A DNA stretch of 64,000 bases from Verrucomicrobiaceae bacterium (GTDB lineage Bacteria; Verrucomicrobiota; Verrucomicrobiia; Verrucomicrobiales; Verrucomicrobiaceae), in NCBI GenBank assembly GCA_016795485.1, contig JAEUHM010000040.1, forward strand, positions 186,001-250,000. The letters run 5' to 3'. Position numbers and translations under genes: made by a program. Under the pieces are notes generated by a model that was not told where the DNA came from, searched no databases, and saw only the letters and a list, made by a program, of their open reading frames with translations. The first letter of the stretch is position 1. Each line of letters starts with the position of its first letter. Shown here in pieces: positions 56,854-64,000 of this stretch.

Positions 56854-58650
56854 TTACGGCAACAAAGTCAGCGTCACACGGCGCACATCCATGACAGACT
56901 GGCCTGGGACCTTTAATGCTCTCAGTGTCAGCGGTCCCTGCCCTGCAGGAAGCGTAATCTCGCCAAGTTTCAGAGACTTGAACTCCTTCATCTGACTTTC
57001 TCCATCGGGACGAGGGAGGGTGTCTTGATTGGTGTTCAGCGGCGGGTCCCAGCCTTGCTCTACTTTGCCCGTTAGTGATGCTCCATTGAAACTGAGTTCG
57101 ATCGTAGAGCCCACGTCAGCAAGTTTGCAGGTGTAGTCGATCATCACTTCGTAGCGTCCAGCAGTGTGGACGTCCAAGAGCCAAACCATGCTGTCATCAG
57201 TAGTTGTCCAGTCGACAAAGTAAGAGCAGTTCGGTGCACCGCTACTGCGCTTCACTCCGCCCCTTGGCTCGCCATCTCTCGCGGGCAACATCGTGATCGG
57301 GAACTCGCGATACCCCACGGTGAGCGGCCTCGGATCAACGGCATTGCCGCCGTCTTTCTTGCCTTTTGCCTTCCCTTTGCCCTTTCCCGCTATCACAGAC
57401 GCCAGACCGACATCCTTACGCCATGCAGCAACCGCCTCAGTCAGTTCCGCCGTGAGTTTTGCGTCGTCTACGGCCTTCGTTTGGCCTGGATCAGCCACCA
57501 TGTCATAGAGGCGTCCTTCGCCATCAAGTCGATGAGTTTGAGTTCTCGCACTCACCTTGCCAGCCCAGGTTGAGAAGATCGTTCTCGGCTGCCAATCGTT
57601 CGTTTCGCCCTTTAGAAGAGGCGTCAGATCGCGTCCATCCAGCGGCTTGTCCCCTACCCTAGGCACACTGGCCAAAGCAGTCAGCGTGGGCATCAAATCC
57701 ATCGCACCAGAGATCTGTGTGACGGTGCGTCCTTCTGGCAACACTCCCGGCCACATGACGTAACAAACCGAACGCACACCACCCTCATCCACAGTGCCCT
57801 TCTTCCCGCGCATCCCACCCGTCCAGCGATTGCTGTTGGGTCCGTTATCAGAAAAATAGACGACGATGGTGTTCTGATTGAGCCCAAGCTCCTTCAGTTT
57901 GCCCAAGACGCGGCCAACATTCATGTCCTGGTTCTCCAACATCGCCAAGGCACAACGGGTTTCATCCGCCACCTCTGCCGCTGCATTTGTGGCTGTTTGG
58001 GTGATCGGCATCGACTTGAACTTGGACCAGTTGCTTTCCGGTGCTGCCCACGGCGAGTGTGGCGTCGTGAAGGGGACGTAGCAGAAGAAGTTCTTGTCTC
58101 TATTGCGATCAATGAACGCTAGCGCCTTATCCGTGCAGACATCCACGATGTAACCCTTCGTTTCGATCATACGTCCGTTCTCTTCCAGCGGCGGATCAAA
58201 ATACTCGCCCCAGTGACCCGAAGTGTGTCCGAAATACTCATCAAATCCGCGCGCCATCGGATGATACGGCCACTGCGAGCCATTGTGCCACTTCCCAAAA
58301 GCACCCGTGACATATCCCGCTCCCTTGAATGCATCGGCGATTGTCTTCTCGCTCAAGTCGAGCCGCTCTTGGCCTGTGGATACCCCTTTTACACCTCCAC
58401 GCGGATGATAGCGGCCCGTCAGGAACTCAGCACGAGTAGGACTGCAAACGGGACACACGAAGAACCGATCCATGGAAACACCACCACGCGCTATCGAATC
58501 AATGTTGGGCGTGTTAGCCATCTTGTTGCCCGAGTAACCGTAGTCACCCCAGCCAGCATCGTCCGCCAAGAACACCAGAACATTGGGGCGTGACGCAGCC
58601 TGTGCCGTCATCAACGCGCACATCAAAAGAACAAAGAGAAGATACTTCAT
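56854..58650 (-). CDS. Exported sulfatase with C-terminal beta domain
   Basis: A 598-residue type I sulfatase (signal MKYLLFVLLMCALMTAQA, start at ATG 58650). The formylglycine site is CSPTR with Cys 69. Metal and substrate residues are visible: LADDAGWGDYG, FGKWHNG, TTPHSPW and FSDNGPNSN. It probably removes sulfate esters from polysaccharides in the periplasm. After a Lys/Gly-rich linker (GKGKGKAKGKKDGG) there is a beta domain (WLLDVHTAGRYEVMIDY, STIELSFNGASL) like those found at the end of many verrucomicrobial sulfatases. Maturation needs a formylglycine-generating enzyme, not seen here. It converges with the haloperoxidase gene. Confidence 0.93.
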   Translation of the reverse strand: MKYLLFVLLMCALMTAQAASRPNVLVFLADDAGWGDYGYSGNKMANTPNIDSIARGGVSMDRFFVCPVCSPTRAEFLTGRYHPRGGVKGVSTGQERLDLSEKTIADAFKGAGYVTGAFGKWHNGSQWPYHPMARGFDEYFGHTSGHWGEYFDPPLEENGRMIETKGYIVDVCTDKALAFIDRNRDKNFFCYVPFTTPHSPWAAPESNWSKFKSMPITQTATNAAAEVADETRCALAMLENQDMNVGRVLGKLKELGLNQNTIVVYFSDNGPNSNRWTGGMRGKKGTVDEGGVRSVCYVMWPGVLPEGRTVTQISGAMDLMPTLTALASVPRVGDKPLDGRDLTPLLKGETNDWQPRTIFSTWAGKVSARTQTHRLDGEGRLYDMVADPGQTKAVDDAKLTAELTEAVAAWRKDVGLASVIAGKGKGKAKGKKDGGNAVDPRPLTVGYREFPITMLPARDGEPRGGVKRSSGAPNCSYFVDWTTTDDSMVWLLDVHTAGRYEVMIDYTCKLADVGSTIELSFNGASLTGKVEQGWDPPLNTNQDTLPRPDGESQMKEFKSLKLGEITLPAGQGPLTLRALKVPGQSVMDVRRVTLTLLP

Positions 58651-58719
58651 GCGGAAGCGTGAACGCCATCCGCCGACACTTCTGTCCAGCGTTGCCCCTT
58701 TTCCTCCAGGCAGCACCCC

Positions 58720-60954
58720 TTAGCGCCTGAAGAGGCGGCGGAACATGCCACGCAGACCACGTTCTGAAGAGGGTGGCGGGGCTTGTTGCTCTGGAGGGGC
58801 TTCTTCAGCGGGTTTGGCTTTCGCAACCTGGTCTCCGGCAGAAACGTCGGAATCGTCTGCAAGCAGAGCTTTGGGAGCTTCCTCTGCCGCCTTGAGCAGC
58901 GGGTCATCGGGGGCTGCTCCTTCGTAGATGTTGTTGAACACTTCCTGGACAATAGGCGCTGCTACCCGTCCACCGGAAACGTTCTCGCCAGGGGCACCTT
59001 CGTACACCGCAGCAAAGGCATACACTGGATTGTTAGCAGGAACGAAACCTGTGAACCAGGCGAGGTTGCGGTTCTTGCTGTCGTCCTTGTAGATCTTCCA
59101 CTGGGCCGTTCCGGTCTTTCCGGCGATTTGAGCGTGCTTGATGGAGGCGCCTTTGCCCGTGCCGCCGTCACCACTCACGACGGCGATCATGCCGCGCACC
59201 ACCGTATCTCGGGCTTTCTGATCCAAGGCGATCCTGGACTTTACTTCAGGCTCCCATGCTTGCACAACACGGTCATTAAGGTCTTGAATCTGCTTCACAA
59301 GACGTGGCTGGGACATGTTCTGACCGTCCGCGACTGCAGCCATGCACTGAGCTGCCTGAAGGGGGCTGCACGTCACAATTTGACCGATTGAGATCGAGCA
59401 GAGGAAACCAGGGAGGATCTTGTGACCGAAACGCTGCATGTAGTAGGCGTCCGTTGGGACAAATCCGCGTGCTTCACCACTGATGGGAATGCCAGTTGGT
59501 TGGCCAAAGCCTAGGCGCTCGGCCATTGCGATGACCTTGTTCGAGCCTGTATCCAGACCTGCCTGATAGAACCATGTGTTGCAGGAGCGCTTGATAGCAT
59601 CCACGACGGTCATCGGGCCTTCCCCTTCGGAGTGCCAGTTGCGGAAACTCTCTTTGCCGATGTTAAAGTAGCCATCGCAGTCGTAGGTCGTCCCAGCGGT
59701 GACGGTGCCACTCTCAAGAGCAGCGAGCGCAGTCACGACCTTGAACGTCGATGCAGGGAAGTAGTTTGACTGAAAGGCACGCCCGAAGAGCGGCGACTTC
59801 TCATCATCACGCAGTGCTGCATACCGCTCGTTGGAGATGCCGGGGATGAACTCATTGAGGTCAAAGCCAGGATTGGACGCCATGGCTAGGATCTCACCAT
59901 TACGCACATCCATGATGACCATGGCTCCACCATTGCGTGCATGGGAACGAAGTGCGCTCTCTGCATAACGCTGCATTTTGTAGTCCAAGGTCGTGACCAC
60001 ATTGTGCCCAGGCACTGGTTTGCGGAGAATCTCGTCCTCTATCAACTCACCCGTGGCATTAAACACGAGACTGATAGCCCCAGGTGTACCGCGTAGTTGC
60101 TGCTCAAACGAAAACTCCAAGCCAGAACGCCCCATTGGCTCCTCCGCAAAGGGTTCGCCCTCCACAATTTCTTTGGTCGGCAGAGGTTGCCTTCTACCGG
60201 TATAACCGATGATGTGGCACGCCGTCTGTCCAAGCGGGTATTCGCGTTGGTAGGTGGGATGCAACATCACGCGCTTGGCAAACAGTGGCTTGAGCTTCTC
60301 TTGCTCCGAGTTGGTTAGCTCAACATTCATGTCGTTGCTGGTGGAGAAGATGAGCGGAAGCCACCGACGGTATTTGTAGTGGTTGAGGATGCGCTCATCT
60401 GATAAGCTCCATGTCTTGCCCAGCAGCTTGTTAGCCTCGTCAATGCGTTCCTTGGCAAAGCTCAGGATCGCCTCTGGCGTATCAGGCTGAAGCAGCGGAA
60501 AGTTGAGAGACGCAAAATAGACCACGCGATTGCGCGCGAAAGCCTTCCCGTTGCGATCCACAATCTGTCCACGAGGTGCAGGAATCTCCAGCCGAAGCGG
60601 ACGGGCGTCCTTTTGAACCTGCCAGGTAGCGAAGATGTCCTTTTTTGGTTTCGGGGGCGGCGGCGGCTCCTCAACTAGAGGCACGATCGGCTTAGGCTTC
60701 GGTTTTGGCTTTTCTTCGGGAGCCGGAGTGGTGGGTTTTGTCTCAGACTCCTCCACAGGCACAGCTTTAGGCACCATAGTGGGCTCATCTTCCACTGGCT
60801 CTGCCCTTGGGGGCTTCACGGGTAGAGCCGCTGGTGGTGGCGTGGGTTCATCCTCCACAGGAACAGCCTTTGGCACCTGGGCGGTCAAATCCGGTGCCCA
60901 GTAAGCGGCTAAGCCTACCAAAGCCAAAAGCCCCATGTGGAAATTAAACTTCAT
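58720..60954 (-). CDS. Penicillin-binding protein 2-type transpeptidase with long proline-rich segment
   Basis: A 744-residue class B PBP that cross-links peptidoglycan. Active-site motifs: PASTFKVV with the nucleophile Ser near residue 402, RSCNTWFY (SxN) near 455 and AGKTGTAQWK (KTG) near 613. The dimerisation domain begins PRGQIVDRNGKAFARN. The first 110 residues are unusual: a short hydrophobic segment, then a proline/glutamate-rich stretch with repeats of PVEDEPT and KAVPVE and a KPKPKPKP run. The tail after about residue 685 is Ala/Pro-rich and ends in basic FRRLFRR. The segment could space the enzyme from the membrane. No rodA is next to it. Confidence 0.92.
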   Translation of the reverse strand: MKFNFHMGLLALVGLAAYWAPDLTAQVPKAVPVEDEPTPPPAALPVKPPRAEPVEDEPTMVPKAVPVEESETKPTTPAPEEKPKPKPKPIVPLVEEPPPPPKPKKDIFATWQVQKDARPLRLEIPAPRGQIVDRNGKAFARNRVVYFASLNFPLLQPDTPEAILSFAKERIDEANKLLGKTWSLSDERILNHYKYRRWLPLIFSTSNDMNVELTNSEQEKLKPLFAKRVMLHPTYQREYPLGQTACHIIGYTGRRQPLPTKEIVEGEPFAEEPMGRSGLEFSFEQQLRGTPGAISLVFNATGELIEDEILRKPVPGHNVVTTLDYKMQRYAESALRSHARNGGAMVIMDVRNGEILAMASNPGFDLNEFIPGISNERYAALRDDEKSPLFGRAFQSNYFPASTFKVVTALAALESGTVTAGTTYDCDGYFNIGKESFRNWHSEGEGPMTVVDAIKRSCNTWFYQAGLDTGSNKVIAMAERLGFGQPTGIPISGEARGFVPTDAYYMQRFGHKILPGFLCSISIGQIVTCSPLQAAQCMAAVADGQNMSQPRLVKQIQDLNDRVVQAWEPEVKSRIALDQKARDTVVRGMIAVVSGDGGTGKGASIKHAQIAGKTGTAQWKIYKDDSKNRNLAWFTGFVPANNPVYAFAAVYEGAPGENVSGGRVAAPIVQEVFNNIYEGAAPDDPLLKAAEEAPKALLADDSDVSAGDQVAKAKPAEEAPPEQQAPPPSSERGLRGMFRRLFRR

Positions 60955-61033
60955 CCCGCCAAAGTGCGGTCACGGAGCCGATTGGTCAAGCTCGTGTCAT
61001 TGTGCTCAAGTCTCGCACGTATTATCGGAACAC

Positions 61034-63898
61034 ATGCACCGACTGCTACCCTTTTTCCTGGCTTCTACCTCACTCCTTCATGCCGAAGGAGGGTTTCTCT
61101 CAAACATCAGGCAGCTCACCTTTGATGGAAAGCGCGCCGGTGAGGGCTATTTCAGTGCGGATGGCTCCAAAATGATCTTCCAGTCTGAGCGGGAAGAGGG
61201 CAATCCCTTCTACCAAATCTACCTGATGGACCTCGAGACCGGAGACCAGGAGCGTATCTCGCCTGGAATGGGCAAGACCACTTGCGCTTGGATTCATCCA
61301 GACGGCAAACGTGTTCTATTTGCCAGCACTCATCTGGACCCGCAATCCAAGGCACTTCAAGAGGCCGAGATTGCGGACCGCAAATCTAACCGGGTGCGGA
61401 AATACTCCTGGGACTATGATGAGCACTACGACCTCTTTGAGTACTCACTGGTAGACAAAACCACTCGTCAGTTAACAAGAGAGCGCGGCTACGATGCTGA
61501 GGGCTGCTGGTCACCCGATGGCACCAAGGTCGCTTTTGCGTCCAATCGTGCTGCCTATCAGGAAAAACTCTCTGAAGCAGACCAGAAGCGGATGGAAATA
61601 GACAAGTCCTACTTCATGGACATCTACATTGCCGATGCTGACGGCTCGAACGCCAAGCGACTCACCAACGTACCCGGTTACGATGGAGGTGTATTTTTCA
61701 GCCCGGATGGCAACCGTCTTTGCTGGAGGAGATTCGACGAGAAGGGCATGATCGCTGAGGTCTGGACGATGAACGTCGATGGCACTGATCAAAAGCAGAT
61801 TACCAAGCTCGGCGCGATGAGTTGGGCTCCGTATTTCCACCCCAGCGGTGAGTATTTGATCTTCACCACCAACTTGCACGGGTTCGATAACTTTGAGCTC
61901 TATATCGTAGATGCACAGGGAACTGGAAAACCCGTGCGTGTCACCAACGAGCCGGGATTCGATGGCCTGCCTGTGTTTGCTCCTAATGGTAAGCAACTCG
62001 CGTGGACCATAGATCGCACCAACAACAAAGCCGGGCAGATTCATCTGGCAGACTGGAATCACGAAGCTGCTCTGCAGGCGCTGAAGTCGTCCAGTAGCCC
62101 AGAGGTCAAAGCAGAAGACCTCCGGTCCCACGTGGAATACCTCGCATCCGACAAGCTGGATGGCCGCCTTACCGGCACCGAAGGCGAAAAGCTAGCCACA
62201 CAGTACGTTGCTGACTTTTTTGCCTCGCTCAAACTCGTACCCGCGGGGGACAAAGACACATGGTTCGATGACTTTGATTTCACTGCCGGAGTCGCGCTCG
62301 ATGACGGGAACACTCTGACGCTCGGCAGCAAGTCATTGAAGACAGATGCCGACTGGCGACCTCTGAGCTTCTCCCAGACAGGAGAGTTGAAACCTGCTGG
62401 TGTCGTCTTTGCGGGTTATGGCATTGAAACCCCAGAGGAGGCGATGAATGCCGACGGCAAGAAGATTGAGACGTACAGCAGCTATGCTCACCTGGAAGTG
62501 AAGGACAAGTGGGTGCTCGTCTTCCGCTACCTGCCAGAGGGAATCACCAGCGAGCGGCGCAACGAACTCAATCGCTATGCCAGCCTGAGGCACAAGGCGC
62601 TCATCGCGCGGCAAAAAGGTGCGCGCGGTATCATTGTGGTCAGTGGACCTAACAGCAAGGTGGTAGATCAGCTCGTTCCGCTGGCATTTGACGCATCTCT
62701 CGCGTCCTCTGGAATCGCAGCCATCAGTGTCACGGATGCAATCGGCAACGAAATGCTCAAGGCCGTCGGCAAGGACCTGAAAAGCCTCCAGGACAAACTC
62801 GACACGGGTGATCTCATGGGCGGCATTGAACTTGCCGGAGTCGCCCTTGGAGGCAAGATTGCCATCAAGCAAGAACGCAAGATGGGCCGCAATGTCCTGG
62901 CCATTCTTCCAGCAAAGGCCGAACCAGATCCACACATCCCACCGCTCATTATTGGTGCTCACGTCGATCATCTCGGCAGCAAAGGAGGCTCAAACTCACG
63001 CGCCAAGGGTGATGAAGCAGACAAGATTCACCATGGTGCCGACGACAATGCTAGTGGTACGGCAGGTATGATGGAGATCGCTCAGTGGCTGGCTGACCAA
63101 AAGGCCACTGGCAAGCTACAGATGAAGCGGGACATCATCTTTGCAGCCTGGAGCGGCGAGGAACTTGGGCTCTTGGGTAGCGGACATTTTGTGGAGAGCT
63201 TTGCTAAAATGATCACTGGCAAACCAGATGCCCAATTGAAGGGCATGTTCGCCGCCTGTCTCAACATGGACATGATTGGCCGCTTCCATCGCACCGTTGT
63301 GCTTCAAGGAGTTGGCTCTAGCACCTGGTGGCCCGGTGAAATCGAGAAGCGGAATGCACCCATCGGTCTACCCATCACCATCCAAACGGATGCTCATCTC
63401 CCAACTGACAGCACCACTTTTTACACACGGGGTATCCCAACTCTAAATGCTTTCACGGGCAACCACGGCGACTACCACATGCCCAGTGACACTGCCGACA
63501 AGCTCGACTACGAAAAGGCAGCCCAAGTCAGTAAGCTCATGGGCCTGATCGCGCGCGGAATAGTCATCAGTGACAAAGCACCTGACTACGTGGCGATGGA
63601 AGCCCCGAAAAACCAAGCACGCGGAGGATTCCGCGTATACTTAGGCACCATCCCAGACTACTCACAGGGTGACACCAAAGGCGTGAAGCTCAGTGGCGTG
63701 TCTCCAGTAGGTCCAGCAGCCAAAGCTGGCGTCAAAGGTGGTGATATCATCATCAAGCTAGGCGGTAAAGACGTGCTCAACATCTACGACTACACGTCTA
63801 TCATGGCCGAACTCAAAGTCGGCGTCCAAACTTCCATCATCGTCCAACGCGAGGGCAAAGAAGTGGAGATGAAGGTGATCCCGAGCTCACGAGACTGA
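61034..63898 (+). CDS. Exported beta-propeller / PA / M28 zinc peptidase / PDZ protein
   Basis: A 954-residue exported protein (start ATG 61034, signal MHRLLPFFLASTSLLHA). Six PD40/TolB-like repeats form the first part, for example FSADGSKMIFQSE, HPDGKRVLFAST, SPDGTKVAFASN and SPDGNRLCWRRF. A protease-associated region follows (about 450-570). The M28 peptidase domain has all zinc ligands and the catalytic Glu: GAHVDHLG near residue 641, ADDNASGTAG, GEELGLLGS, LNMDMIGR and HGDYHMPSDT. A PDZ domain ends the protein (VSPVGPAAKAGVKGGDIIIK). Probably an aminopeptidase acting on external peptides. Divergent from the PBP gene over 79 bases. Confidence 0.92.
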   Translation: MHRLLPFFLASTSLLHAEGGFLSNIRQLTFDGKRAGEGYFSADGSKMIFQSEREEGNPFYQIYLMDLETGDQERISPGMGKTTCAWIHPDGKRVLFASTHLDPQSKALQEAEIADRKSNRVRKYSWDYDEHYDLFEYSLVDKTTRQLTRERGYDAEGCWSPDGTKVAFASNRAAYQEKLSEADQKRMEIDKSYFMDIYIADADGSNAKRLTNVPGYDGGVFFSPDGNRLCWRRFDEKGMIAEVWTMNVDGTDQKQITKLGAMSWAPYFHPSGEYLIFTTNLHGFDNFELYIVDAQGTGKPVRVTNEPGFDGLPVFAPNGKQLAWTIDRTNNKAGQIHLADWNHEAALQALKSSSSPEVKAEDLRSHVEYLASDKLDGRLTGTEGEKLATQYVADFFASLKLVPAGDKDTWFDDFDFTAGVALDDGNTLTLGSKSLKTDADWRPLSFSQTGELKPAGVVFAGYGIETPEEAMNADGKKIETYSSYAHLEVKDKWVLVFRYLPEGITSERRNELNRYASLRHKALIARQKGARGIIVVSGPNSKVVDQLVPLAFDASLASSGIAAISVTDAIGNEMLKAVGKDLKSLQDKLDTGDLMGGIELAGVALGGKIAIKQERKMGRNVLAILPAKAEPDPHIPPLIIGAHVDHLGSKGGSNSRAKGDEADKIHHGADDNASGTAGMMEIAQWLADQKATGKLQMKRDIIFAAWSGEELGLLGSGHFVESFAKMITGKPDAQLKGMFAACLNMDMIGRFHRTVVLQGVGSSTWWPGEIEKRNAPIGLPITIQTDAHLPTDSTTFYTRGIPTLNAFTGNHGDYHMPSDTADKLDYEKAAQVSKLMGLIARGIVISDKAPDYVAMEAPKNQARGGFRVYLGTIPDYSQGDTKGVKLSGVSPVGPAAKAGVKGGDIIIKLGGKDVLNIYDYTSIMAELKVGVQTSIIVQREGKEVEMKVIPSSRD

Positions 63899-63987
63899 CA
63901 TAAACGCGGCTGCTCACAGCTTTGGGAGAGTATCGATCTAAACTGCAACCTCCAAGGTAAACAACGAGTCTAATCTGAGAATGGTTT

Positions 63988-63997
63988 AAGGAGGGAG
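63988..63997 (+). promoter_or_regulatory. Ribosome-binding site of a gene beyond the window
   Basis: AAGGAGGGAG is a near-perfect Shine-Dalgarno sequence 3 bases from the window end. A start codon would lie just outside, so a plus-strand gene probably begins there. Confidence 0.5.
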
Positions 63998-64000
63998 CTG

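Overview
The window looks like chromosomal DNA of a heterotrophic Verrucomicrobiota bacterium, probably near Prosthecobacter or Verrucomicrobium. The taxonomic clues are DUF1501 and DUF1552 proteins next to planctomycete-type cytochrome c proteins, a TIGR02597-like protein, a PEP-CTERM protein, Tat-exported Gfo/Idh/MocA proteins, a sulfatase and a double-length UvrA of the kind known from Chlamydia. No rRNA, tRNA, CRISPR array, transposase or phage gene was seen. Placement below phylum is inference.

Layout. Positions 1-8 kb carry a gene tail, a DUF1501 protein, a minus-strand operon (PH-domain protein, OFA-type transporter, a 31-residue membrane peptide, a MoaD-like protein, a GNAT enzyme) and two convergent exported Gfo/Idh/MocA proteins. 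Positions 8-13 kb carry the threonine-to-glycine pair kbl-tdh, divergent from an XRE-cupin regulator followed by an M60 metallopeptidase. The 90-bp gap between kbl and the regulator holds a four-box symmetric operator. At 13-15.6 kb are an SGNH hydrolase and an MFS transporter.

Positions 15.6-28 kb form a minus-strand cluster of two cytochrome/DUF1552 pairs, an LRR-like protein and two tandem paralogues of an unrecognised family. A four-helix-bundle gene sits inside it, tightly bracketed by GTTCTTGG/CCAAGAAC repeats. The same repeats code for part of the N-terminus of both paralogues. At 28.2-35.4 kb a plus-strand run encodes a DUF1549/DUF1553 cytochrome, a cupin, a HAD hydrolase, a DUF2851 protein and FolD. 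At 35.4-38.5 kb an intact HtrA-like protease precedes a relative that has lost its catalytic His and Asp. At 38.7-44.2 kb lies a four-ATPase tandem UvrA.

Positions 44.2-47.4 kb look like an accessory island: a DUF234-type ATPase behind a palindrome-covered promoter, a small AAA ATPase and a secreted protein with a possible caspase-like His/Cys pair. Positions 47.4-49.8 kb carry a sugar-binding protein, a Sel1-repeat protein and rpsU with a clear terminator. Positions 50-57 kb hold four cell-surface genes ending in a tandem-duplicated vanadium-haloperoxidase/PAP2-like protein. Positions 57-64 kb hold a sulfatase, a PBP2-type transpeptidase with a long proline-rich segment, and an exported propeller-M28-PDZ peptidase.

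Many gene products carry signal peptides, so the window is weighted towards the cell envelope and breakdown of external polymers. The observations most worth following are the repeat/four-helix-bundle island, the kbl/XRE operator, the 31-residue transporter partner, the HtrA pseudo-protease pair and the 44.5-47.4 kb island.
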